Assembly: GCA_946886075.1 (NCBI GenBank)
Contig: CAMPHR010000007.1
Span: 44,476 to 108,475 of the forward strand
Source: an uncultured Novosphingobium sp.
GTDB lineage: Bacteria; Pseudomonadota; Alphaproteobacteria; Sphingomonadales; Sphingomonadaceae
DNA: 64,000 nt
Direction: 5' to 3'
Shown here: positions 17,254 through 25,843 of the stretch, one piece after another
Numbering within the stretch: the first letter of the stretch is position 1
Layout: every line of letters starts with the position of its first letter
Notes under the pieces: model-generated
What the model was told of the DNA's origin: nothing
Databases searched by the model: none
The model's input: only the letters and a program-made list of their open reading frames with translations
Program-made: the position numbers and the translations under genes

Positions 17254-17649
17254 TCAGCCGCTGATGAGCGCCTGCAGTACCAGCACCAGGCCGATCAAAC
17301 TCACCATGAATACCAGCGTCCGCACTACCGGAACACCCATGGCATATAGCGGCAGGTAGACTACCCGCGCGCCCAGCCACATCCATCCGCCGATCGCTGT
17401 CAGATCACTCGTCCGGCCCGCAATCACCACCCCAAGCAGCGCGACGATGGCGATGGGGTAAGTCTCAAGGAAGTTCGCCTGCGCGCGCACTAGCCGTCCC
17501 GCCACAGGCTCCAGCGGCGGCAAGGTTTCATCCCGCGCGCCCATGTTCCACTTCGGCCCATATTGCTTCGTCTTGAAATGCCCCGCCGCGAAGACATGAA
17601 CCATCAGGAGCACACAACTCCACGCCAATATCTTAAGCTCGATCGCCAT
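17254..17649 (-). CDS. MAPEG family membrane protein
   Basis: 131 aa with four hydrophobic helices. The pattern MGARDE...RAQANFLETYPIAIVALLGVVI and WLGARVVYLPLYAMGVPVVRT is typical of bacterial MAPEG proteins (membrane-associated proteins in eicosanoid and glutathione metabolism). The bacterial role is largely unknown. It converges on dnaB. Confidence 0.88.
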   Translation of the reverse strand: MAIELKILAWSCVLLMVHVFAAGHFKTKQYGPKWNMGARDETLPPLEPVAGRLVRAQANFLETYPIAIVALLGVVIAGRTSDLTAIGGWMWLGARVVYLPLYAMGVPVVRTLVFMVSLIGLVLVLQALISG

Positions 17650-17754
17650 GCGCTATACCCTTTCCACAGCTAGAGGGGCGACACTACAGCCATTCCTCGG
17701 TTTGCGCCAAGAGCCTAGACGCAACTGGCGAAATCGCGCGCGAGCGCTCCCTCC

Positions 17755-17815
17755 CGTATGCCAACGGAGGCTGGCATCTCAGTCTCACGAGATCCCAACT
17801 TACGCTGGGATAACG
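17755..17815. repeat. Degenerate REP-like palindrome (copy 2)
   Basis: The arms 17755-17780 and 17789-17815 are imperfect inverted repeats. The right arm differs by only three bases from the right arm of the perfect copy at 21928-21954. The spacer is 8 nt against 28 nt in the other copy. It sits just past the cysH stop, in the gap between cysH and the MAPEG gene. Confidence 0.7.
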
Positions 17816-17838
17816 CAATCCTGATTGAGCTCAACCCA

Positions 17839-18630
17839 TCAGAATACAGGCTGGTTAGCCGGGTCTTCCGGATCGACCACGGGAACCGGGATTGGCGTCA
17901 CGGGCGTATGAATCCCGCATTCGACCTTGTCCCAACCCCTCCAACGACCCGCGCGCGGGTCTTCGCCGGGCAGCACCTTTGACGTGCACGGCTCGCAGCC
18001 GACTGAGAGATAGCCTTGCGCCTCCAGCGGGTGGCGCGGCAGGTCATGCTCGGCGAAATAGGCTTCCAGATCGTCCTTGGTCCAATCTCCAAGCGGATTG
18101 ATCTTCAGGCGGCCGTCTTCCACCTCGAACCGCGGCATGTTCTGCCGCGTGGTCGATTGAAACGCCTTGCGCCCGGAAATCCATGCATCCAGCCCGTGCT
18201 TGGCGCGGTTCATCGGCTCGACCTTGCGAATGTCGCAGCATCCATCCGGATCATAGGACCAGCGCAGGCCCGTCTCATCTTTCTTCGCCAGCACGTCGGG
18301 ATCAGGCGTGACTGACCGGCTGTTGGTAAAGCTCATCCGGCTGATCAGTGTGTCGCGATAGTTCAGCGTCTCGGCAAACATCTTGAGTGTGTCGACGAAG
18401 ATCACCGGCACGGTCCGGTCGGCCCTCGCGACCAGATCCAGCAGCACGGCGCTTTCCGTGCCGAAAGAAGACACAACCGCCACCTTGCCTGCCAGACCTT
18501 CGGCAAAGACGGTCTTGAGCATCGTCAATGCATCCACGCCTTCGAAGCGCGCGTTGAGCGCGTCCGCATCAGCCTGCGTGAAAGCAGGGCGGGCGTCGAT
18601 TACGTCAAGCTGGCGGGCAGGTTCAGCCAT
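17839..18630 (-). CDS. cysH: Assimilatory APS reductase, [4Fe-4S] type (CysH)
   Basis: 263 aa. It reduces activated sulfate to sulfite. The PP-loop-type start VVSSFGTESAVLLDLVA, the CC pair in DGCCDIRKVEP and the CxxC in GCEPCTSKVLPGEDPRAGRW supply four iron-sulfur cysteines, so it belongs to the APS-using class rather than the E. coli PAPS class. The C-terminal catalytic Cys is in VECGIH. It is last in the cobA-DUF2849-cysI-DUF934-cysH operon and overlaps DUF934 by 8 nt. Confidence 0.93.
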   Translation of the reverse strand: MAEPARQLDVIDARPAFTQADADALNARFEGVDALTMLKTVFAEGLAGKVAVVSSFGTESAVLLDLVARADRTVPVIFVDTLKMFAETLNYRDTLISRMSFTNSRSVTPDPDVLAKKDETGLRWSYDPDGCCDIRKVEPMNRAKHGLDAWISGRKAFQSTTRQNMPRFEVEDGRLKINPLGDWTKDDLEAYFAEHDLPRHPLEAQGYLSVGCEPCTSKVLPGEDPRAGRWRGWDKVECGIHTPVTPIPVPVVDPEDPANQPVF

Positions 18631-19063
18631 TTATACTCTCCGGGTGCCGCTTTGCCCAAACCGGGCTGCGGCCATCGACGGTCTTTTGATAGACGTCGGC
18701 ATAACGATTAAGGGCGCGCTCAACAGCGGCATCGTCCAGCGCCTTATCGGGGCGGAAGCTGTCGAAGCCGCAGCGGCGCATTGCAACCAGCTGATCCACC
18801 AACACATCGCCCACCGCGCGCAGCTCACCCTGATAGCCAGCTTCGCGCAGGATACGCGCCGCCGAATAACCACGCCCGTCGCCATAGGCGGGGAAGTTCA
18901 CCTCAACCAGCGACAGCCGATCGAGATAGGGCAGCAATTCGCGCGCATCCTCGCCCGCCTCGATCCGCACTGCGGTCGAATTGGACTGGCCGGTGAAGGA
19001 TTCGACCGTGACGGCGGGTTCCTGTGCGGCTTCACCGTCGCGGAAAGTCAGGAACTCAACCAT
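18623..19063 (-). CDS. DUF934 protein of the sulfite-reduction operon
   Basis: 146 aa, function unknown. The motifs LLPYLDRLSLVEVNFPAYGDGRGYSAARILRE and LRAVGDVLVDQLVAMRRCGFDSF are typical of DUF934. The family sits between cysI and cysH in many alpha- and betaproteobacteria, and an accessory role in electron transfer or assembly for sulfite reductase is inferred from that. It overlaps both neighbours by 8 nt, which indicates tight translational coupling. Confidence 0.88.
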   Translation of the reverse strand: MVEFLTFRDGEAAQEPAVTVESFTGQSNSTAVRIEAGEDARELLPYLDRLSLVEVNFPAYGDGRGYSAARILREAGYQGELRAVGDVLVDQLVAMRRCGFDSFRPDKALDDAAVERALNRYADVYQKTVDGRSPVWAKRHPESING

Positions 19064-20687
19064 AGATCGCCTCCTTGAAGGGCTTCATGCCAAGACGGCG
19101 ATAGGTGTCGAGGAAGCGCTCGCCATCCTGACGTTCAGCGAGATAGAGGTCGGTGACCTTCTCAATGGCATCCACGACGCCATCCTCCGAGAAGCCCGGC
19201 CCCGTGATCTGGCCGACGGCAGCATCCTGCGCGCCGGAACCGCCAAGCGACAGCTGGAAATTCTCAACGCCCTTTCGGTCCACGCCCAGCACGCCAATAT
19301 GCCCGGCATGGTGATGCCCGCATGCGTTGATGCAGCCGGAGATCTTGACCTTCAGCTCGCCCAGTTCCTTCTGACGGCCTGCGTCGGCAAACCGCTCCGA
19401 AAGCTTCTGCGCCAGCGGGATCGAGCGCGCATTGGCAAGGCTGCAATAGTCAAGGCCAGGGCAAGCAATGATGTCGCCGATCAGGTCCAGATTGGCCTCA
19501 GCGAGCCCAGCTTCGTCCAGCTTCTGCCAAATGGCGTAGAGATCCGCCTTCTTCACATGCGGCAGGACAAGGTTCTGCGCATGGGTCACGCGCAGTTCGT
19601 CCAGCGAATAACGTTCGGCGAGGTCCGCCACCAACTCGATCTGCTCGGCCGAGGCGTCACCCGGAATACCGCCACGCGGCTTCAGACTGATGTTGACGAT
19701 CGCATAGCCCGGCTGCTTGTGCGCCGCGACCTGCCGATCCACCCACAGGGCAAAGGCCGGGTCGGAGCGGTCGATCTCGTCACCCAAGCCTTGCTCATAA
19801 ACCGGATTGGCAAAGAAGGGCCGGATGCGGTCCAGTTCCTCGCGCGGCGGATTCAGGCCCAGCTCCCGCATATGCGCAAACTCTTCCTCGACCTGACGCT
19901 TATATTCCTCGACGCCCAGCTCATGGACCAGGATCTTGATCCGCGCCTTATACTTGTTGTCGCGGCGGCCATAGCGATTGTAGACGCGCAGGCAGGCTTC
20001 CAGATAAGGCACGATCTCATCTTCGGTCACGAAGTCCTTGATAAGAGGTGCGACCATAGGAGTGCGACCCATGCCACCACCGGCGTAGACTTCCGCCCCG
20101 ATCTGCCCATCGCGCGACACCAGCTTCAGGCCGATATCGTGCAGCCGCATCGCCGCGCGATCTTCCTCCGCCGCGATCACCGCGATCTTGAACTTCCGCG
20201 GCAGATAGGTGAACTCGGGATGGAAGGTCGACCATTGACGCAGCAACTCGGCCCACGGGCGGGGGTCCGTCACCTCGTCGGCAGCGACGCCTGCATATTG
20301 GTCAGACGAGATGTTGCGGATGCAATTGCCGCTCGTCTGGATGGCATGCATCTCGACAGTCGCCAGCTCAGCCAGGATGTCCGGCGCGTCGGCCAGCTTG
20401 ATCCAGTTGTACTGCAGGTTCGTGCGCGTGGTAAAGTGGCCATAGCCCTTGTCATATTTGCGCGCGATCTCGCCCAGCTTCCGCATCTGCTTTGCCGACA
20501 AGGTGCCATAAGGAATGGCGACGCGCAGCATATAGGCGTGCAGCTGAAGATAGAGGCCGTTCATCAAGCGCAGCGGCTTGAACTGGTCCTCGGTCAGCTG
20601 CCCCGCCAGACGGCGCTGCACCTGATCGCGAAATTCCTCGACACGGGCGTCCACGATGGACTGGTCATAGCTGTCATAACGATACAT
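19056..20687 (-). CDS. cysI: Sulfite reductase, siroheme/[4Fe-4S] hemoprotein
   Basis: 543 aa. The duplicated ferrite-reductase fold is visible. The substrate-binding region includes HFTTRTNLQYNWI, and the cluster and siroheme cysteines are in CPGLDYCSLA and CINACGHHHAGH. It reduces sulfite to sulfide. No CysJ flavoprotein gene is in the operon, so electrons probably come from ferredoxin or another partner. Siroheme needs the cobA product encoded in the same operon. Confidence 0.93.
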   Translation of the reverse strand: MYRYDSYDQSIVDARVEEFRDQVQRRLAGQLTEDQFKPLRLMNGLYLQLHAYMLRVAIPYGTLSAKQMRKLGEIARKYDKGYGHFTTRTNLQYNWIKLADAPDILAELATVEMHAIQTSGNCIRNISSDQYAGVAADEVTDPRPWAELLRQWSTFHPEFTYLPRKFKIAVIAAEEDRAAMRLHDIGLKLVSRDGQIGAEVYAGGGMGRTPMVAPLIKDFVTEDEIVPYLEACLRVYNRYGRRDNKYKARIKILVHELGVEEYKRQVEEEFAHMRELGLNPPREELDRIRPFFANPVYEQGLGDEIDRSDPAFALWVDRQVAAHKQPGYAIVNISLKPRGGIPGDASAEQIELVADLAERYSLDELRVTHAQNLVLPHVKKADLYAIWQKLDEAGLAEANLDLIGDIIACPGLDYCSLANARSIPLAQKLSERFADAGRQKELGELKVKISGCINACGHHHAGHIGVLGVDRKGVENFQLSLGGSGAQDAAVGQITGPGFSEDGVVDAIEKVTDLYLAERQDGERFLDTYRRLGMKPFKEAIYG

Positions 20688-20689
20688 GG

Positions 20690-20986
20690 TCAGATCACCC
20701 AGTTGCCGGCATCGGCGTCATTCGGTTTAAGCGTCAGGTCGGGGCGCACGGTTGGCCCCAGAGCGCGGATGCGGTCCTTGATGTGGGCCGGGCGCACGCC
20801 TTCCTCAGTCACGGTAGCATCGATCACATAGGGAGCGACTACGCGCAGCGCTGCTTCCTCGGCGCGCGCCAACTCATCGCCCTTATCACCAACATCGACC
20901 GATTCGCCGACCTGGCGGGACCAGCCGTCGCCCGCCCACCAGATCACGTCCCCGCTGCCAAGGTCATTTCCGGTCAAAATCTTCAC
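20690..20986 (-). CDS. DUF2849 protein of the sulfite-reduction operon
   Basis: 98 aa, function unknown. The pattern MKILTGNDLGSGDVIWWAGDGW and AALRVVAPYVIDATV matches DUF2849, found next to cysI in alphaproteobacteria. It overlaps cobA by 4 nt and ends 2 nt before cysI. The position suggests an accessory to siroheme delivery or sulfite reductase; there is no catalytic motif that I can see. Confidence 0.85.
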   Translation of the reverse strand: MKILTGNDLGSGDVIWWAGDGWSRQVGESVDVGDKGDELARAEEAALRVVAPYVIDATVTEEGVRPAHIKDRIRALGPTVRPDLTLKPNDADAGNWVI

Positions 20987-21771
20987 TTATGCATCTCCGC
21001 CCCAATATCCACCTGCACGGCCCAGCCAGCCAGCACATCCTGCGCCAGCGCATAGGCCGCCACATCGCCAACCACAATCAGGGCCGGACTTTTTACCTTT
21101 TCCCGCACCACCATGTCGCCCAAGTCCGCCAGCAGCGTGCGCAGCATCCGCATGTCGGATCGCGTGCCATTTTCCAGCACTGCCACCGGGATCGCTGGCG
21201 ACACCCCATCGGCGATCAGCTTGTCGGCGATGTCCGTCGCCGTTGCCACGCCCATGTAGATGACCAACGTGCGGCCGTGACCTGCAAGCCCCGACCAATC
21301 CTGATCGGTCAGCCCCTTGCACTGGCCCGCGACGAAGGTCACCGCGCTTGCGGCGTCGCGATGGGTGAGGGGAAGCTGAGCCTGCGCCGCGCAGCCGATC
21401 GCCGCACTGATGCCCGGCACGATTTCGACCGGTACGCCAGCGGCGCGGCAAGCCTCCATTTCCTCGCCTCCGCGTCCGAACACAAAGGGATCTCCGCCCT
21501 TCAGCCGCACGACGCTGCGTCCGGCCAGCGCCAGTTCAACGAGCAGGGCATTAATGCCTTCCTGCGGCAGGGAATGGCGGCTGCGCTGCTTGGCTACTGA
21601 AATCAGTTCAGCGCCTGCGGACGCCATCGCCAATATCTCGGCTGACACCAGTCCGTCATGTACGACGACTTCCGCCTGCGCGATCAGTCGCGCGGCGCGT
21701 AGTGTCAGCAGCTCCGGATCACCCGGACCCGCGCCGACGAGAAAGACGGTAGCAGGTACTTGTTCGGCCAT
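20983..21771 (-). CDS. cobA: Uroporphyrinogen-III C-methyltransferase
   Basis: 262 aa. The SAM-binding motifs VFLVGAGPGDPELLTLRA, VRLKGGDPFVFGRGGEE and VPGISAAIG are classic for SUMT. It methylates uroporphyrinogen III to precorrin-2 on the way to siroheme or cobalamin. It lacks the dehydrogenase/ferrochelatase half of CysG. As first gene of the sulfite-reduction operon it supplies siroheme for cysI. Confidence 0.93.
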   Translation of the reverse strand: MAEQVPATVFLVGAGPGDPELLTLRAARLIAQAEVVVHDGLVSAEILAMASAGAELISVAKQRSRHSLPQEGINALLVELALAGRSVVRLKGGDPFVFGRGGEEMEACRAAGVPVEIVPGISAAIGCAAQAQLPLTHRDAASAVTFVAGQCKGLTDQDWSGLAGHGRTLVIYMGVATATDIADKLIADGVSPAIPVAVLENGTRSDMRMLRTLLADLGDMVVREKVKSPALIVVGDVAAYALAQDVLAGWAVQVDIGAEMHK

Positions 21772-21872
21772 GCTAGGCAGATGGCGGAAGCGTCCAAACG
21801 TTTCAATTCAGAATGCTTTGCCTGTGGCGAAGGAAAATTTGGGGGAGCTCGTTCCTTTCATCCAACCTTCAT

Positions 21873-21954
21873 CGTCATCCCAGCGGAAGCTGGGATCTCA
21901 GGAGGCAAGGCTGAACGTACCAGGCACGAGATCCCAGCTTCCGCTGGGATGACG
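21873..21954. repeat. REP-like element with perfect 27-bp inverted repeat (copy 1)
   Basis: The arms 21873-21899 and 21928-21954 are exact reverse complements, with a 28-nt spacer. Each arm itself holds a smaller palindrome (ATCCCAGC...GCTGGGAT), so the element can form a long cruciform or an mRNA hairpin. It lies between cobA and astD. A degenerate copy is at 17755-17815, at the other end of the sulfite-reduction operon. Confidence 0.85.
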
Positions 21955-21978
21955 TTAAATGGCAGGGCTAGCGTTTCT

Positions 21979-23412
21979 TCAATCCCCCATCCCACTTACA
22001 TCCACTTCCTTCAGCCCTATCCCTATCGAAGCCCGCGGTTGCTCGATTTCCGCCGAAGAAACAGGATATGCGCAATAATCTGCCGCATAATAGGCGCTCG
22101 GCCGGTGATTGCCCGAAATGCCCTGACCCCCGAACGGCGCGGAGGAGGACGCTCCATTGGTCGGCCTGTTCCAATTGACGATGCCCGCCCGGACATTGGC
22201 CCAGAATTGATTATATTGCTCGGGTGATCCGCCGATCAGCGAAGCGGACAGGCCATAGCGGCTGTTATTTGCTTCCGCGATCGCCGCTGGAAAATCAGGC
22301 ACGCGGATCACTTGCAACAAGGGTCCGAACAGTTCGACGTCCGGCCGTTCGCTCATCGCGGTAACGTCGATGATCGCCGGGCTCAACAACGGCCGGTCCT
22401 CCGACAGTCGGACGAGATGCTTGATGGGCCGCCCGCCATGGCTCATCAGATAAAGAAAGCTCTCGGTCAGTTGGTCTGCCGCCTGATTGTCGATGACCGG
22501 CCCCATGAAAGGTGCCGGATCGGCATGCGGATGATCGACGATCAGGCGGTCAGCGATTTTCTTGATCTCGCTGATCAGCAGGTCGGCAAGTTCTTCCTTG
22601 ACGATCAAACGGCTCGCCGCCGTACAGCGCTGGCCGCTCGACAGGAAAGCCGACTGCACCACAAGGACGGCTGCACTGGCGATATCGCCGGTATCCCATA
22701 CGACAATTGGATTGTTGCCGCCCATTTCCAGCGCCAATATCTTGCCCGGATTGCTCGCGAACTGCCGGTTGATTGCAATCCCGGTAGAGGCCGAACCAGT
22801 AAATAATATGCCGTTGACGTCAGCATGGGCGGCAAGCGCCTTGCCCTCGGCAGGTCCGCCCAGCACCAGCCGCACGACATCCTGCGGCACCCCAGCCTCA
22901 TGATAGAAACGCACCAGCATCTCGCCCACCGCTGGCGTCTTTTCCGACGGCTTGAACAGCACGCCATTGCCAGCCAGCAGGGCAGGAACGATATGGCCGT
23001 TAGGCAGATGAGCCGGGAAATTATAGGGGCCCAGCACAGCCATGACGCCATGCGGCTTGTGCCGGACGGACTGGCGCGCTCCCATCGCCGCTTCCAGCCG
23101 CCGCTGACCAGTGCGTTCCGAGTAAGCCGCGACGGAAATATCGACCTTGTTCATCACGGCCGTGACTTCTGTCCGCGCATCCCAAAGTGGCTTTCCCGTC
23201 TCCCGCGCGATCAGGTCCGTCAGCGCTTCCTCATTGGCGCGCACAACATTGACGAAACGGCGCAGCGTTTCGATCCGGTATGAAATGGGCTGCGCCGCCC
23301 AGGACGGCCATGCGGCCCTTACTCTTGCCACCTCCGCCTCCACGTCGCTGGCAGTCCCCTGCCACAAAAGTGCGCCGGTGGCGGGTTCAGTTGAAGTCAG
23401 CGCTGCGGACAT
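21979..23412 (-). CDS. astD: Succinylglutamate-semialdehyde dehydrogenase
   Basis: 477 aa. Aldehyde dehydrogenase with LEMGGNNPIVVWDT (catalytic Glu) and SSGQRCTAASRL (catalytic Cys). PYNFPAHLPNGHIVPALLAGN is the AstD signature. It is step four of the arginine succinyltransferase route. The other ast genes are not next to it. The C-terminal part ending IEQPRASIGIGLKEVDVSGMGD is as expected. Confidence 0.9.
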   Translation of the reverse strand: MSAALTSTEPATGALLWQGTASDVEAEVARVRAAWPSWAAQPISYRIETLRRFVNVVRANEEALTDLIARETGKPLWDARTEVTAVMNKVDISVAAYSERTGQRRLEAAMGARQSVRHKPHGVMAVLGPYNFPAHLPNGHIVPALLAGNGVLFKPSEKTPAVGEMLVRFYHEAGVPQDVVRLVLGGPAEGKALAAHADVNGILFTGSASTGIAINRQFASNPGKILALEMGGNNPIVVWDTGDIASAAVLVVQSAFLSSGQRCTAASRLIVKEELADLLISEIKKIADRLIVDHPHADPAPFMGPVIDNQAADQLTESFLYLMSHGGRPIKHLVRLSEDRPLLSPAIIDVTAMSERPDVELFGPLLQVIRVPDFPAAIAEANNSRYGLSASLIGGSPEQYNQFWANVRAGIVNWNRPTNGASSSAPFGGQGISGNHRPSAYYAADYCAYPVSSAEIEQPRASIGIGLKEVDVSGMGD

Positions 23413-23462
23413 AGCCCCGATATGGCGGATAACAGCCGATTAGGGAAGCGGGGCAAGGCACC

Positions 23463-23487
23463 AAAAAGCTCCCTTTCCCAGAGGGAG
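23463..23487 (-). terminator. Terminator after selO
   Basis: On the minus strand CTCCCT pairs with AGGGAG (23482-23487 with 23469-23474), followed by CTTTTTGG. It lies 25 nt past the selO stop. Confidence 0.5.
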
Positions 23488-23511
23488 GGAGAGGCGGGCA
23501 AGCACGCCGCG

Positions 23512-24906
23512 TCAAGGCACCTCCGGCTTGCCACCCAAAGCCTCACCCATCCGCCGAACTGCCGCTACCTTCTCGTACAGGGGCGACCAATCATCCCGCT
23601 CGGCGATCGCGCTCCAGATCGCCTCCACCTCGTCTATATGCATTGAACAGGGCGCGGTATCACTCCAATAAGGATGCTCACGGTCGCCACTAGCCTCCAT
23701 CCCGGCCACAGCTTCCCGGAATGGCGCCCAAGCTTCGCCCGAATAATCCGACCCTTCGCGGGGTTCGCCACCGCGCCAATCGTGGAAGAAGCGATCGATT
23801 GGGGTTCCGCTCGCGGCCATGCCTCTGACCGCAGCCTCGATCATCGCGTTCGCATCTCCTGACGGCACGACGCCCAGCCTCCAGCAGAAGCGCCGTATCA
23901 TCGCATGCGCGAACTCTTCCGGGAACCGCTCCAATTGCTCGATCAATGGCTCGGCTTCGACCAGCGGCCTTAGCGAGACCGCCAGCTGCGCCACGTCCCA
24001 ATGGATCGCTTCTGCTTGGCGCCCAAAAGCATAAAGCCCCGAATGATCGAAATAGGCGGCCGTGAAGCCCGGCTCCCACAGAGGGGTAAAGCGCCACGGG
24101 CCATAGTCAAAGCTCTCGCCGGTCACATTGATGTTGTCACTGTTCAACACGCCATGCACGAAACCCGCGACCATATAGCTCGCCGCCAGATCAGCCGTCC
24201 GCTCGACCACGCGGCCCAGCAATTGCGCAGGCGCGTTATTTCCCGGCTGTTCTTTGTAAAGCTGCCGCAGTGCATAGTCCGTGAGCCGCTCCAACAGCGG
24301 CTTGTCATCATGATAAGCAGCGCGCTGGAACGATCCGATGCGGATATGGGAATGGCTAAGCCGTACCATCACCGCCGATCGGGTGGGGGAGGGCTCGTCA
24401 TTCCGCTGCAGCGCCTCGCCAGTCTCGATCAGCGAAAAGGTCCTGGAGGTGTTGACGCCAAGCGCCTCCAGCATCTCCGTCGCCAAAATCTCCCGCACGC
24501 CGCCTTTCAAGGTCAGTCGCCCGTCGCCGAACCGGCTGTAAGGCGTCTGACCCGATCCCTTGGTGCCGAGGTCCAGCAGTCGGCCCGCGTCGTCACGCAA
24601 TTGCGCAAACAGGAAGCCCCGCCCGTCGCCGATATCGGGATTATACGCCCGAAACTGATGACCATGATAGCGGAGCGCCAGCGGCCGGGGCAGGCTGCCC
24701 GAAAGCGGCTCGAACCGGCCAAAGTGACGAACCCACTGTTCATCGTTCAAGCCGTCGAGCCCTACACTGGCTGCCGCCCTATCATTACGATATCGTAATA
24801 TGGTCGCAGGATAATCAGCCGGGGCGACCTCGTCGGCGAAGTCGGGCTGCAATGCGAAGATTTCCTTTGCCGGATTGTATCTGCTGGCTTGCGAGGATTT
24901 GTCCAT
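23512..24906 (-). CDS. selO: Protein adenylyltransferase SelO (YdiU)
   Basis: 464 aa, usual length. The pseudokinase-like motifs include LALRYHGHQFRAYNPDIGDGRGFLFAQL, DLGTKGSGQTPYSRFGDGRLTLKGGVREIL and VHGVLNSDNINVTGESFDYGP (metal-binding Asn/Asp). SelO transfers AMP to Ser, Thr or Tyr on proteins and is linked to redox stress. No selenocysteine codon is needed here: the protein ends GEALGGKPEVP without the C-terminal U motif. Confidence 0.93.
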   Translation of the reverse strand: MDKSSQASRYNPAKEIFALQPDFADEVAPADYPATILRYRNDRAAASVGLDGLNDEQWVRHFGRFEPLSGSLPRPLALRYHGHQFRAYNPDIGDGRGFLFAQLRDDAGRLLDLGTKGSGQTPYSRFGDGRLTLKGGVREILATEMLEALGVNTSRTFSLIETGEALQRNDEPSPTRSAVMVRLSHSHIRIGSFQRAAYHDDKPLLERLTDYALRQLYKEQPGNNAPAQLLGRVVERTADLAASYMVAGFVHGVLNSDNINVTGESFDYGPWRFTPLWEPGFTAAYFDHSGLYAFGRQAEAIHWDVAQLAVSLRPLVEAEPLIEQLERFPEEFAHAMIRRFCWRLGVVPSGDANAMIEAAVRGMAASGTPIDRFFHDWRGGEPREGSDYSGEAWAPFREAVAGMEASGDREHPYWSDTAPCSMHIDEVEAIWSAIAERDDWSPLYEKVAAVRRMGEALGGKPEVP

Positions 24907-24973
24907 GCGGCGATATGGGGGAACAGAGCGGGCAGTTACAACCGCTTCGCTGTAATTTGAGGACGCGCGACCG

Positions 24974-25843
24974 TTGACCAGCTTCTCCGACGGCTATTGG
25001 TGGTCTCCCGACGGCCTCAGGCTTCACTATCGCGATTATGGCGGAGGGGAGGACGGCCGCCCGCCGCTGCTATGCCTCCCCGGCCTGACGCGCAACGCGC
25101 GCGATTTTGAGCCGTTGGCCAGCCGTCTTGCAGGCGAGTGGCGCCTCATCTGCCCCAACATGCGGGGACGTTCTGAAAGCGCGCAGGCGAAGGATCCGAT
25201 GACCTATGTCCCGCTCACCTATCTGCAGGACATCAGCCGCCTTCTCGCCGACCTCGCCATTACCCGGTTTGTCGCGATCGGCACTTCCTTGGGCGGCCTT
25301 ATCACCATGTTGATCGCCGCGACTCACCGCGAATGGCTGGCAGGGGCGTTGTTGAACGATGTCGGGCCAAAGCTCGAACAGGCAGGTCTCGACCGCATCC
25401 GCACCTATGTCGGCGTTGGACAGTCGCACCAAAGCTGGGTCCAGGCGGCCCGCGCGCTCGAAGAAGCCAATCGCGACATCTACCCCCGCTACGGTCTTGA
25501 ACAATGGTTGGCCATGGCCAAGCGCCTCTACCGCCTCAACAGCGGCGGCCGCGTGGTATTGGATTACGACATGCGCATCGCCGAACCGCTCCGCCTGTCC
25601 GGGGGAGATGCCGGCGTTGATCTCTGGCCGGTAATGCCGTCCTTTCACGACATTCCTTCCCTGATCCTGCGTGGCGAAGAATCCGACCTGCTGAGCGCCG
25701 CAACAGCCCAGCGCATGCTGGCGGAAATGGGCCCCGGCACCGAATTGGTAACGGTTCCCGACGTCGGCCACGCTCCTCTGCTCGACGAGCCGGAAGCCTC
25801 CGCCGGGATCGACCGCTTGCTTGCGCGAGTCCTGCATGGCTGA
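24974..25843 (+). CDS. Alpha/beta hydrolase
   Basis: 289 aa, start TTG at 24974. The fold is visible: LLCLPGLTRNARDF (oxyanion strand), AIGTSLGGLITMLIA (Ser nucleophile about residue 104), an Asp near the ESDLL loop and DVGHAPLLDEPE (catalytic His about 266). The substrate is not predictable. The stop overlaps the glycosyltransferase start by 8 nt, so the two are one operon. Confidence 0.88.
   Translation: MTSFSDGYWWSPDGLRLHYRDYGGGEDGRPPLLCLPGLTRNARDFEPLASRLAGEWRLICPNMRGRSESAQAKDPMTYVPLTYLQDISRLLADLAITRFVAIGTSLGGLITMLIAATHREWLAGALLNDVGPKLEQAGLDRIRTYVGVGQSHQSWVQAARALEEANRDIYPRYGLEQWLAMAKRLYRLNSGGRVVLDYDMRIAEPLRLSGGDAGVDLWPVMPSFHDIPSLILRGEESDLLSAATAQRMLAEMGPGTELVTVPDVGHAPLLDEPEASAGIDRLLARVLHG

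Noticed and set aside
18981..20831. 616-aa open frame on the plus strand opposite cysI
   Set aside because: Antisense shadow of cysI and DUF934; no domain seen.
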